This document shows, piece after piece, positions 43,176 through 54,535 of a DNA stretch of 60,854 nucleotides. The stretch lies in contig BFEA01000297.1 in NCBI GenBank assembly GCA_003427395.1, positions 524,200 through 585,053 of the forward strand, given 5' to 3'. The position numbers and the translations under genes are program-made. This stretch comes from Chara braunii. Its lineage: Eukaryota; Streptophyta; Charophyceae; Charales; Characeae. The notes beneath the pieces were generated by a model. The model was not told where the DNA came from, searched no databases, and saw nothing but the letters and a program-made list of their open reading frames with translations. Numbering within the stretch: the first letter of the stretch is position 1; each line of letters starts with the position of its first letter.

Positions 43176-44354
43176 ATGCGAGCGGTAATCCTAAAAAAGG
43201 CTAAGACAAATAAGGATAAAAAGAAGAAGGTTAGGGTTAATGTTGTCACCTTTGACGGTATGCTACCTCCGGAGATAGTGGCTCGAGACGATAATCCAGG
43301 AAGCCAAAACCTGAATGTATCCCATATCAGTCATAAGGAGGTTGAGGAGAAAAAGCGGGAGAAGGCTCAAAGAGAGCTAGACCAGCTGATTGATGGGACC
43401 AAGGACCTAGTGAAGGAAGATAAAGGAAAGGAAGCTGCAGGGAAAAAGAGGAAGGTGGTCTTGAGATCTGAGGCCGAGGAGGGTGTCTCAATAGATGAAG
43501 TAGTAAAGAAACTGCTTGAGAAAACCGATATCACTCTATCCTGGAAAGAGGCAGTAGCCTTGGTGCCAAAGTTTAGGGAAGAACTCAAAAGGATGGTTGA
43601 GAGGCGGAAGGTAGAAGTCAATAGTCTAAGACTCTTCCCTCAGCATGTGGAAAGAGCCCCGTCTGGGACCAAGATGAGGTTTGACAATTTGTCGTGTGGC
43701 TACTTGAATATCTCTATAAACGACGTGAAAGTTAGAGCCCTAGTGGACTCCGGGGCCGAGATGGTTCTTATGTCCTCGGCCACAATGAGATCATGTGGGC
43801 TTGGAATAAACAGGAAGGCTAATCATCAACTTTCTAATATAGCAGGATTCCTATCTTTGGAAGGTTTTATTGATAATTTGCCTATTCGAATTGGAACTTT
43901 ATGGGCGGAGATCCTCTGTTTTGTGGTCCCCAACTTGGATCATGACTGCATTCTCGGAGCCCTTTTCCTACATAGAATGGAGGTTTGTGCGTTCTTTGGT
44001 CATGATGGGGCGGCTTGGCATTCGCTCCAGGACCCTAACAATGATCAAGAACAGACTTTTGTGATAAGTGACAGGCATCATCCTCGTCATCAGCAACATG
44101 TTAATTCTCTTAAGCATGGAGAATCTGACAAATTGATTGAGGAAGTACGAGCAAAGCTGAAAGAAAATGGAATAATAGACGAGAAGACAACGATTAGTGT
44201 AAATGATATCGGTAAGATGCTCAAGCTTCTAGATAAAGAAAAGGAGTTGGGCGACAAGGGAGAGATAGAAGGATTTAAGAATGTTTTGAGGGTAGCAAAA
44301 GCTGACACGATGCAGCTTACCTTCTCTGCAACTAGGCCTTTTTTAGGAAAATAG
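43176..44354 (+). CDS. Protease-containing polyprotein segment of element 3
   Basis: Open for 392 codons: a Lys-rich gag tail, a charged linker, then VRALVDSGAEMVLMSS (retropepsin D-S-G-A, about residue 190) and CILGALFLHRM, matching the protease C-terminal block. It ends at TAG just after a T-rich run (cttttttagg, near 44338-44347); coding resumes in another frame with KRKYKRKGVKKNPVAVLIEK. This could be a real programmed shift or decay. Confidence 0.75.
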   Translation: MRAVILKKAKTNKDKKKKVRVNVVTFDGMLPPEIVARDDNPGSQNLNVSHISHKEVEEKKREKAQRELDQLIDGTKDLVKEDKGKEAAGKKRKVVLRSEAEEGVSIDEVVKKLLEKTDITLSWKEAVALVPKFREELKRMVERRKVEVNSLRLFPQHVERAPSGTKMRFDNLSCGYLNISINDVKVRALVDSGAEMVLMSSATMRSCGLGINRKANHQLSNIAGFLSLEGFIDNLPIRIGTLWAEILCFVVPNLDHDCILGALFLHRMEVCAFFGHDGAAWHSLQDPNNDQEQTFVISDRHHPRHQQHVNSLKHGESDKLIEEVRAKLKENGIIDEKTTISVNDIGKMLKLLDKEKELGDKGEIEGFKNVLRVAKADTMQLTFSATRPFLGK

Positions 44355-45595
44355 CCACCGAGTCCAAGAGGAAGTATAAGCGCAAGGGCGTTAAAAAGAA
44401 TCCGGTCGCAGTCTTGATAGAAAAGGACTATAATGAAGCATTAGAAAAGGAAAGGAAGATAATTAAAGGGTTAAGAGAGGCCGCATTAAAAGGAGGAAGG
44501 ATTACCCCAGAGAGGTTCAAGATAATAAAGGTAGGAGCCGATGACTTCCTTCTGCCGACTGAGAGGGATTTCATATGTGAATTATGTCAAAAGTATAATG
44601 AAGTCTTTTCATTTAATGATGAGGAGAGGGGACGACTGGACGTTGACATGATCAAGATGGTCAAGAGTTGGACCGTCCCTCACACGCCTTGAAATGATAG
44701 ATCCACGAAATATGCTCTAAAGGAAGAAAAAGAGGTAATGATATACATAAACCAGAAGATCGCCTCCGACGTTGCAGAACCAGCGGATGATGCCTATGCC
44801 AATCACTGGTTTTGTTTTTGGAAGCCAGGAGGAGGTCTGCGCCGGATACAAAATTTGCAAAAGTTGAATTCGGTAACTGTTCGCAATGTGGGAAGTTTAC
44901 CGAACGTTGATCTACTGGTCGAGTCTTTCGCCGGAAGAAGCATTTACTCCCTAGTAGACTTATCTTCTGGCTATGACCAATTCCCCATAGATCCTACTAG
45001 TCGACCTATGACCGTCATGCACACGCCTAGAGGCCTCATACAAATGTGTGTGGTGCCTCAAGGGTGGACGAATGGGGTCGCGGTTGTCCAACGAGATATG
45101 TTGAAGGTCATGGAGGACATATGTCCAGAGGTTACGTTCCCATACATTGATGACAATCCGGTTCAAGGACCAAAGGAAAATGATGAGACTTTAGTGGATG
45201 GACGAGTTAGGCGGTTTATGTAGGAACATGCACAGGGAGTAGCGAAAATACTAGAAAGGCTGTTTAAGTACAATCTAACAGCTAGCGGACCGAAATCACT
45301 ACTGTTCCAAAAGGAGGTAACGATCTTGGGTTTCAGGTGTTCCTTGGAAGGGAGAAGCTCTGATCCTAAGAAAGTGGATAAAATCCTGAATTGGCCTATG
45401 CCTCTAAGGACGGTTGGGGAAGTGAGGATCTTCCTATAGGTCTGCAGCTTCTGGCGGATCTTCATTTCCGGGTTTGCCAGGATAGCCGAGCCTCTTAAAG
45501 AAATGGTGCGACAAGAAGCTAGCTTAGGGTAGTCTGACCAAAGAGAGAAGGTTGCGCGGACACTTCAAGATAAGTTAAGAGAGGGCGAGGTCGTA
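44342..45595 (+). pseudogene. Reverse transcriptase of element 3
   Basis: The N-terminal linker (44414-44692: ERDFICELCQKYNEVF, DEERGRLDVDMI) and RT proper (44738-45595): WFCFWKPGGGLRRIQNLQKL, IYSLVDLSSGYDQFPID, VPQGWTNGVAVVQRDM and the catalytic FPYIDDNPVQGP (YxDD intact). In-frame TAG codons at 45221, 45437 and 45530. The first and third fall where Trp is likely, so TGG-to-TAG is the simplest cause. The lineage differs from elements 1 and 2. Confidence 0.88.
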
Positions 45596-46492
45596 TTGGG
45601 AGTACCCTACTTCGACGATGAAAGGGAGAGGTCTTTCATTTTTGAAGCCGACGGTGACTCGATAGCATTAGGAGGAGTGCTCGTGCAGGGAGATGAGAAT
45701 GGTAAAGAAAAACCACTTCGATTTGAGAGTCGCACTCTTAATTCGGTTGAGAGAGGCTATATTCAGTTTAGGAAGGAGCTTCTGGCAATCCTGCACTGTT
45801 TCAGAGTGTTCAGACACTACATTATGGGACGAAGATTCATCCTAAGAACGGATTCCACGACAGTAATTGGGGCTGTTAAGAGACATCAACAAGTAGATGC
45901 TACGGTCAGTTGGTGGATAACTCATATATGGACGTATGACTTTATATTAGAAAAGGTACCTACTGACAAGAATCGAGCTGATGGGTTAAGCCGTGTGGAA
46001 TGGAGATCAATAGATGATGAATCTTTTGAGGAGGCACCCTTCGTTGACGAATTCCTTATGGGGGACGATGATGAAGGAATACCTCCTGCTCCCAACTGTT
46101 ATAAGGCCTCAGCCATGGCAACCAGTAGAGAAGACTGCTGGGGTGAAAAGGAAGATCCCTACCTCCACTACCTGTTGATTCAAGAGGATGAGGAAGAAGG
46201 GTGGTATGGGATGGTGGAACAAGCCGCTGTTGCAGCCTATGAGCTAGCTGAGAGTTCAAGAATGGTTGAGCGTCGATTGAATGAGACAGAGGATGGGTCA
46301 GAGGATCTGGAGCAGAGTAAAGATGATGAGGGAAGGTTTATAGCGGAAGAATATGATGGAGAATGTAAGAGGATCGGTATTGTGATGAGTAGTAATCACT
46401 TGAACGAGTTCTACCTTGAGAGGACAAAGAGGACCTTTAGACTACGTAGGGGTCACTTTTTGTGGATGCTAAGGAAGGACTACCGCCACTGA
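45596..46492 (+). pseudogene. RNase H and following spacer of element 3
   Basis: Same frame as RT. Blocks: FIFEADGDSIALGGVLVQ, ESRTLNSVERGYIQFRKELL, FILRTDSTTVIGAVKRHQ and VPTDKNRADGLSRVEW, in family order. After the DGLSR signature comes an acidic spacer of ~130 residues before the integrase. Confidence 0.87.
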
Positions 46493-47645
46493 GAGTTGTG
46501 TGTGGTAGGGAAAGGCAACTAGAGGTGATCGCCGCACTGCATGAAGGTCTAGCAGGGGGTCATAGGGGCGTTGATGCTACATACTATAAAGTTTCTCGAC
46601 TATATCACTGGGATGGTCTGAGGGATATGGTTATGAGATATTCTAAGTCATGTGAAGCCTTTCAGAAAAGATCATCTATGAGACTGATTGAACCCCTATA
46701 CCCCACTGTTCTTGTTGAGCCTGGTAGTACTGTTCACCTTGATCTAATTACTATGCCAGCTGGTAAGGATGAAATGAAATATATACTAAATATGAGAGAT
46801 AATATGTCTGGTTATGTTGAAGCAAAAAGCATCCGTAAAAAAACTGCAAAAGCAGTGACAGATTGGATCGAGGAAATTTATCTAAGGTACCCCTTCATAC
46901 GTGAGTTTGTGGCTGATCAGGGATCAAAGTTCAAGAACGAGATGGTCAGGAGGCTCATGTTCAGACTTGGAGTCAGGATCAGATTTGTGACACCATATCA
47001 TCCTCAGTCTAATGCACCAGTGGAAAGAGGTCACAGGACACTAAAGGATGCATGTCAAAATGGTGTCAAGGTGACTCTAGGAACTGGCCCTCTTTCTTGA
47101 GAGCGGTTGTCTATGCTGACAATGTGACTGTCAAACGGACTACAGGTTATGCACCTGTTACACTCTGGTACGGCCGGTATGCTAATTCTCCCATTGAGAA
47201 CCTGGTTGAGACCTGGACCCATGAGGCACAGAGAGAGTCATACTCCACAGAGGAGTTGCTGAGACTGAGGATCAGGCAAATCAAGGAAGTGGATGAGGTC
47301 ATAATCGAGGCCACAAAGAGGATGTCAGACAACAGGTTATCTGACCAGACACGATGGAACAGCAAGAGGTACATGAGGAAGGAACGACTTCAGGTCGGGG
47401 ATATTGTACTTCTGCATGATACATCTCTCGAGACACAGTGGACCAAGAGATTGGAGGCCAGATGGATGAGACCTTTCATGATCATCAAAGAGGTTGAAGG
47501 CAAGGCCTATGATTTAGCAGAGATGGATGGAACAAAATCCCATGGTATAATATCCGGCTCCCGACTCCGAAAATTCATACTCAGAGATGCAGATTTGATT
47601 CCGAGTTTAGGCAAAATGATGGGGAGAGGCCCGAGAGCCGTCTAG
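46462..47645 (+). pseudogene. Integrase of element 3
   Basis: The first frame (46462-47100) has the zinc module with HEGLAGGHRG and a C-terminal CEAFQ in which the second Cys is lost. The DDE core is complete: VHLDLITMP (Asp), FVADQGSKF (Asp), NAPVERGHR (Glu). A frame change near 47070 joins the second frame (47052-47645): AVVYADNVTVKRTTGYAPV, LQVGDIVLLHD, and a GPY/F-like end (RWMRPFMIIKEV, GSRLRKF). It closes at TAG 47643-47645. This is the best-preserved integrase of the three. Confidence 0.88.
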
Positions 47646-47654
47646 CATCAGCCT

Positions 47655-48310
47655 GGACATGCTAGGTCGTGGCCAGTGTGCCCTCAGCATTGGTTGGGAC
47701 GTGGTCAGTGTGCCGCCAACCGCGGGATCATTATGTGCTGGGATATGGCCAGTGTGCTGCCAGCTTCAGACGATGATTTTATGCTGGGACGTGGACAGTG
47801 TGCTGCCAGCTTCAGACGATGATTATATGCTGGGACGTGGACAGTGTGCCGCCAGCTTCAGACGATGATTATATGCTGGGACGTGGACAGTGTGCCGCCA
47901 GCTTCAGACGATGATTATATGATGGGACGTGGACAGTGTTGCCGCCAGCTACAGATGATTTTATGCTGGGACGTGGACAGTGTTGCCGCCAGCTACAGAT
48001 GATGACGATATGCTGGGATGTGGACAGTGTTGCCGCCAGCTACTGATGATGATTATATGCTGGGACGTGGACATTGTGCCGCCAGCTACTGATGATGATT
48101 ATATGCTGGGACGTGGACATTGTGCCGCCAGCTACTGATGATGATTATGTGCTGGGACGTGGACAGTGTTGCCGCCAGCTACTGATGATGATGATGCTAG
48201 GACGTGGACAGTGTTGCCGCCAACTATTGATGATGATTATGTGCTGGGACGTGGCCAGTGAGCCGCCAACTATAGATGATGATTATACGCTGGGACGTGA
48301 CCCGTGTGCC
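47655..48310. repeat. 46-bp minisatellite, ~14 copies, right after pol
   Basis: tgctgggacgtggacagtgt followed by gccgccagct recurs at 47828, 47874, 47920 and on through about 48290, with variants (cttcagacg, actgatgatg). The 46-bp period is not a multiple of three, so frames rotate through it. It starts ten bases after the integrase stop. Confidence 0.88.
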
Positions 48311-49113
48311 GCCAGTTGCAGCCGACAGTCGGCTTGCTATGATTATGGTATGATTTCGGATGCCGGAGTTGGATACGAGCAGCCTATGATGGCTCGGCTC
48401 AATGGTGGACTCATGTGTCTACCTGGCGCAGATTGGCCCCAGTTTTGTATGAATGTAAGTTAAAATTTTAAAATTTCAGTTCATTGCATTGTATCTGGCT
48501 TGTCACGTGTCAATCTTGGGATATGCCTGAGGGATTGGGAGGCAGTTCTTGGGATTTTAGTTCTTGCCTCTTATTGTATTTTATTGATCTGCATGACATT
48601 GTGGAGTGAATGGTTGTGGGATAATGTGAAAATATGTTTTCTTCCTCTCATAAGTCAGCGCTCAATTGATGGGGCAACCTCCTAGTACGATAGCGTAAGG
48701 AGGATTGCCNAGCATCATCNGACANAAGTTGATTGGTTATTCCTGAAAGAGGGTGGTGCTTAACCTAGTGAAGTGTTCCAGTGGCAAGGGACTCAGCATC
48801 ATAGGATGGGGTTCCTCTCCAGATGGGCCTTCGCAGTTAGACACTGCCGAGCTCTGAAGGGATAGGTAGTCAGTCATGTGTCATAGTCGATGAAGTGATC
48901 TGTCCGATCTTGTGGTCGGGGTGAAGATCACTCAGCATCGCAGCGGCTTGGAGCTTGCTGCATTCTTTTTGATGGAAGGAGTGTTCCCATTGCAGCCGTC
49001 GGGTTCTCGCAGCGGTTCACCGGCGAGAATCTAACCACAGTGACGTCCCGTGCGGTGTCAGCACTTATGTCCTTCATGAAGAGGCAGAGAGTTTCAACTG
49101 CACCTCTCGAGCA
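48311..49113 (+). other. No recognisable gene; three ambiguous bases
   Basis: N at 48710, 48720 and 48725 mark poor consensus quality. No domain found. Confidence 0.5.
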
Positions 49114-49491
49114 AGAGATGATTCCCTGAAGCAGGTTCTCACAGGTCCAGAGGCTAGCTGGGTTGACGGGGCGTCCGAGCCATAGCGGTTGATAGCCTCG
49201 AACGCTCGGGTGGTTAGCCGTTCCCGGGTCCTCGCATGGCGACCTGGTCCGCCTGCTGGAAAGAAAGGAGGCAAGCCTGAGCCCTGTCTCTTATACACAT
49301 CTAGATGTGTATAAGAGACAGAGAGATGATTCCCTGAAGCAGGTTCTCACAGGTCCAGAGGCTAGCTGGGTTGACGGGGCGTCCGAGCCATAGCGGTTGA
49401 TAGCCTCGAACGCTCGGGTGGTTAGCCGTTCCCGGGTCCTCGCATGGCGACCTGGTCCGCCTGCTGGAAAGAAAGGAGGCAAGCCTGAGCC
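49114..49491. repeat. Artefactual 170-bp duplication around an adapter
   Basis: 49114-49283 and 49322-49491 appear identical and flank exactly the 38-bp adapter. The natural sequence almost certainly has one copy. Translations across it (for example with MYKRQGSG) are not real proteins. Confidence 0.93.
49284..49321. other. Nextera-type mate-pair junction adapter (contaminant)
   Basis: CTGTCTCTTATACACATCT followed directly by its reverse complement: the two 19-bp Tn5 mosaic ends of the circularisation junction used in mate-pair libraries. Confidence 0.98.
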
Positions 49492-50990
49492 TCTCCCAGT
49501 CTAAATCCGACATTTGGCTGATCAAGGTGGTAGACTCCTATTATCACTATGATCGGGGTGTCTCTAGGGAGCCGTGTCTCCAGGGGCATTCCCTTGGCAT
49601 CGGGCCAAGCCAGGTATCCACTGCCCAGCTGGCAACAGGGCCATTATGGCCTCCTACCCCACTGTTGCAAAACTTAATTGTGGACTCGCTTTGACTCACC
49701 AGTCGGGTCTGGTTGGGTGTTGGCTGGCTCCCCGCACAGTTGCAAAGAGTCGAACCTTAGTCAAGAAGTCAAGCGAGTAGACAGATGCTCTGATGTCAAC
49801 TAATGAGTTTCTGATCCATGGGTCTGAACTCGTCGGAGTGAGGGCTTCATGAAGGGGTGTGCAACTCCCCGTGAGCTGTTCTGAGCAAGGGCTCGGAGGG
49901 TGGTCGGACCGCCATGACTGGGAATCAGGACTGACTTTGCTCTGCTTGTCGGGTTGGGTCAGCGGAGGAGCTCACTAGGGCGAGCATGGGCACTCTTGGA
50001 AGGCCGAAAGGTAAAACTCTGAGAGTGAGTGAGGAAGGGGTGTTGGCAAGGGTCTTTAGGGGAGACCCTTTTCTCGTATTTTTTTTGGCATGACATGATC
50101 TCTGTTTTGCAGATACCCTACAGCCAGACGAAGACAACGGGGTTTGGTATGACCCGACAGTAAGTGGCGCAGAGCCAACAGACAAAGAGAAAGGGGTTTG
50201 GTATGTTTCCCCCTTATGAGGCGGCCTTTGGTCAAGATGACCCAGATGATCCTGAGTTCGATGATCAGTCTCATATCCACCCGTGGCTGGACTGTAACTG
50301 AGATAATGATGAGGATTTTGATGTGCTGATGAGATGGGATGATCAGATGAGGTTGAGATGAACAGGCCAGGACTGAGACTTGGACTGCTAGGCCAAACCT
50401 AACGATAGGGTTTGGTCTAGGATTGGGTCTGATTGTGATGATGCACGAGGTCGAACCTATTGAGAGGTTTGACCTAAGATTGAGACTGATTTAGTAGTGC
50501 AAGAAAACGGGGTTGGTAGTATGATTGGGCTGCATGAGCGGTCATGATATTTGCGTGCGGTGACTGCACCACGCAAGCTTGATGAGACTAATCCTTCTTT
50601 GATTTTGATGGTGGCTTGGACCAGAGGTCCATGCCTTATTGAGCAAGCACTCGAGCCCTAGCGGGCGAGCACTTCGATGATTCAGATATGTTTTATATGA
50701 TGCCTCTATATATCAGATAGCATACGAGGCCGCACAGTTCAAGCTGGCAGATGAAAAACAGCGCAAGCATGGCGCACAAGCGGTGGCCGGGCGGCGCAGC
50801 CTGGTGGACGACGGGCGGTTCTGGTGCACGTGGCAACGACGGTGTCGGGGCGAATACCCTTACAAGGGTATCCGCCCTGTTTTTTGCAAGTGACAGAGAG
50901 GCTCGGATAACATGGACTTTGAGTGCTCATGCGGGAAATGCGAGGGTCGCCCGCACGCGGGCAAAGGTCTGTCGTGTCCCGGTAGGGAGT
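49492..50990. other. Non-coding part of element 3; GGGGTTTGGTATG motif
   Basis: No gene. The 13-mer ggggtttggtatg occurs at 50139-50151 and 50193-50205, and again at 59173-59185 directly before the second LTR. Confidence 0.5.
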
Positions 50991-53760
50991 ACGTGGGCGC
51001 GCAATCGTTCTTTCTAATTGAGTGGGCGGCCGGGGGAGCCGACCGACCCGGACCGTGTTACGGCTTTGGTTAGGGGATGAAAGTTCGTTTTGATTGGCGC
51101 AGGGCGGTATCCCGGCCCGAGACGCAGCGCGGCACCACTTTATATGGGGTACCGCGCCTGCTGATACCTGGCTGGGACTTAGCCCTATTGGTTACGACGT
51201 CGGACTACTGCGGCGGAGGTACGGGGATCGAGGGCCAAAGCGACGCTGCGGAGTGGCGCGGGAGCAAACAAAGGGGTTGAGGGTTCGACGGGACTATCCC
51301 CCTTTTATGTCGCTAAGGGGGTCCGACCGAGGGTCTACGCCACAAGGTGGTGGGAGGATTGGTAGGACCCGCGACTCGTTTCCCCCTCTAAAAGGTCCGC
51401 TTTTGGGAGTCACCCCAGTATTTTCCTGCTTAGCCAAAGCCGTTTAGAAGGCTGGCGACTGCATCCCGAGGCCGGCGGCCCATTTCGTTGGGGATATCCA
51501 CATACCGTGGGGGTGCGGACCCCGCCTAACTCGGATGGTGGGGGCCGAGGAGCCAGAAAAAAAATACAAGGTCGAGCTTTGCATGAGTTGGCCAATTTGC
51601 TGACGAGGCTACTCGGGAAGATCTAGGAAACGATGTAAAGAAGGTTCGTGTGGCCCACGTGCAAAGGTTCACACGCACAAACCCCAAAGGAGGGGCCAGG
51701 TCCATGCGGGAAGAGACTAGGCGGGTGGCGCGAATCGTTCGTGGGAGGAACCTAAGTGTGGAAGAGGAGATCTGTGTAGCCGAGGAGAGCAGATCCTAAG
51801 AGGAAAATCTGATCCTCGGAGGGGCGGTGCGGAGTTGCTGACGAGGCGGGGTGATATCGGGGAGGTCCGCAGGGTCAACCACGGGGGACGGCAATTATAG
51901 CCAGAGGGCCCGGGGCTGGCGTAGACTGAGAAAAAGGGGGGGCCCCTTACCCACCAGAACCTGGCCTCGAAGGCAGGTTTGGTTCAGGCGGAGTTCCCAT
52001 CAAGGTAGGGCGGCACGGAAGGGCTGTTCGGGGCCCGAGGAGTCGAGGGGGGGGCGGCCGCGACCGAAGACTTTCAGGACATCCGCAAGATTGGAACGGT
52101 AAAGGCAGGACTAGCTGGCCCGCGCGTGGCGCGGGCATGTATAAAGCCGGGGTAGCTCTCCGGTTGTCGGGTTGGCTGTCGAGGTTCTTTTGTCGGGCCG
52201 CGAGTTGTCGGGTAAAGTAGACCGCTCGACTACGGGGAGCTAGTTCCGGTTGACGGCACCATGGAAAGGGAGTGACGCGTGTGGACGGAGCGAAGTGCCG
52301 GGGAGGTGGAAGAATGAACCCGGACCGGGATCACTGCTAGGCGCATTCGACGATGGAGGTGGTGGGAGACAGAGAAGGCGTAGTGGAAACGGGGCTGCTC
52401 ATGCGATTCTAGATGAAATCAGGCGGAGGGAGGATGCACCCGGACGGGATCCGGCGCCGGGTGCATGCAAAAGTGAGGGAGATGACAGACGGGCTGGCGG
52501 ACTGAGTGGGCGGGCGGATCGAACGAAGTCTAAAGCCGCGGATAGCGAGTGAACCGGGTACACTCGGGGATGAGGTATGGCGAAGAGGAGTGTAGAGCGA
52601 GAAGGAAGGAAAAGTCGGCGTGCGAGGTGGCCGGGAAAAAGGGGGGGCAAAGGTGAATGAACCCGGACACGACACTGCGCCGGGTGCATTCGCTGTGAGG
52701 AGAACGGCAGCGAGAGGGAAAGGGTAGTAGTGTGTCCGATCCCGTACGGAATCGGGCGGGAAGACATGCCACTTCGGGGTTTTCACCCCGGGCGAACCAA
52801 GTGGTAGTGTTAGATTTAGTATTCGATTAGTAAATTAGGAAGTTAGTAGAGGAAACAATGCGTCGAGACGTGGTGGAGGGAGAAAGGTGAGAAGAGGGAT
52901 CAGGATGCCGCACGACTGTTGACAGATTTGAGTAGGATAGAGATTGGAATGGGGGTTTTCGGATGGTGGCGAATCCAAAGGTGAGCTCAGGTTTTGGGCG
53001 CAATGGGCGGTTTTTGTGCTACGGGCAAAAGGTACTGCGCGGAGAAAATGGTGACGTCGGAAGAATGGGGGAGGGATGAATGAACCTGGATGTGAAAGCA
53101 CGCCGGGTACATGCAGAAAAGGTAAACATTGGCGAGGGCGACTGCGACGGACAGACAAGGCCGAAGATGACTTACCGGTGGTCGGGTGGGCTGCTCGTTC
53201 TGTTGTACAGTGCAGCAAAAGCCCGGCTGTGAAGAAGCGGGGAAACCCGTAGCTAATCGAACTGCTGCTGTACCGCCTGATAGCCGTGGTGGGCGGCCGC
53301 TGCAGATGTCTACAGGTTGCTGCTGAAACTCGCTGTGGGTAGCCGCTTGGTCACTGGGTGGGCTGCGAGCGACCTCGGCTGTGTCCCTGCTGCAGTGACT
53401 GTTGTGGCCACTGCGAAACGGTTGTACTGCTGCTGGTTCGGCTACGAGCGCTACAATACTTTTGCTGACTTGCTGCAAGCTACTTCGGACGGTTATGGGT
53501 TACTGCGAACTACCACCGGCGGCCATTGCCGACTGCAGTTTGAGCCACCGGGTTGCGGTGCTGGGTTAGAATGGAGGAGCTGCAACTCAGGGGGAGAGGG
53601 GGGCAGTCAGAGGATTTGAAGAGAAGTGCATGGTTGTGCTTGGTTGGTGAGGTAAGCTGCAGGAGCGCTAACTGCCGCTGCTGATGATGGCACTGTGCCG
53701 GCTGCTGCTGCAGCGTGATGGAGTGGTTGTAAAAGGGGGTTAGTGTTGCGATCAAGGAGG
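50991..53760. other. GC-rich non-coding region with scattered hairpin motif
   Basis: Open frames exist on both strands because of high GC, but none is recognisable. A motif of the form 'aatgaacccgga...gcgcc/gggtgcat' recurs near 52312, 52428, 52655 and 53075. In one copy tgcacccgg (52435-52443) pairs perfectly with 52457-52465. The stretch 53270-53720 is rich in CTG/GCT triplets. Confidence 0.5.
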
Positions 53761-54351
53761 GCGTCAGAGGGGCGTCACTTCGGCAAGTCCGGGTTCGTTA
53801 ATCAAGCTATCGGTCGGCTGCCATTGCGGGGCCTTCAGGCGAGTGAAGGTAACAAGGCCCTCTCGCGCGAGTCTGAGAGCACCCTTCTTGTATCTGAGCG
53901 ACTCAAACTTCCTTTTTCTGTCCTCCTTACTCTAAGTCTAGTCCCCTGGTTCTGAGAGGAAGGCGACAGGCGGGCTTGTGACCCATAATCTGCGCCAAGG
54001 CCTCTGTGGGAGGTTCGCCCCACCGATTACGGGAGCTCTGCCGGGACTCAGGCGGAGTCCTGGAGGTAGGGAACTAAGTGGTAAATCCCTTGACTCCCTC
54101 TATAAACCCAACTATAACCCCTACCTGTACATCTCTCTACGTTTGACTGAGCGTATGGTGTGGATCCTGTACTATGATTTTGGTTTGGTTTGACTGTCAG
54201 GACCTAAGTTAGACTGAAGTAAAGGAGTGTGTGTGCAATCTCAACTTCAATTTTTGTTGATTGCTTGAAAGCAGATTGTGAACGATGTGGGTTGCATCTG
54301 GGGAAGGTTGGGAGGAAGGCAGTATTGTGTGCAGATTGACTGGGTCACTAA
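53761..54351. other. No recognisable gene
   Basis: Short unrecognised frames only (53743-53955, 53978-54193). Confidence 0.45.
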
Positions 54352-54535
54352 GGCTGGGAGGTCCCCTTAAGTTTGGGGAAGCTTAGCGATTTGTTTATTT
54401 TTGGATTCCATGGAGCCTTAGACCCTGTCTCTTATACACATCTAGATGTGTATAAGAGACAGGGCTGGGAGGTCCCCTTAAGTTTGGGGAAGCTTAGCGA
54501 TTTGTTTATTTTTGGATTCCATGGAGCCTCAGACC
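54352..54535. repeat. Artefactual 73-bp duplication around a second adapter
   Basis: 54352-54424 and 54463-54535 match with a single difference (t versus c) and flank the adapter exactly. The frame through it contains SYTHLDVYKRQ, a peptide familiar as adapter contamination in protein databases. Confidence 0.92.
54425..54462. other. Second Nextera-type junction adapter (contaminant)
   Basis: Same 38-bp palindromic adapter as 49284-49321. Confidence 0.98.

Noticed and set aside
49284-49321. Natural Tn5-like transposon ends
   Set aside because: Two mosaic ends joined head to head and flanked by a duplicated segment are the signature of a mate-pair junction adapter.
50991-53760. Host genes or rDNA in the GC-rich block
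   Set aside because: Open frames appear on both strands as expected from GC content; no conserved rRNA segment or protein domain recognised.
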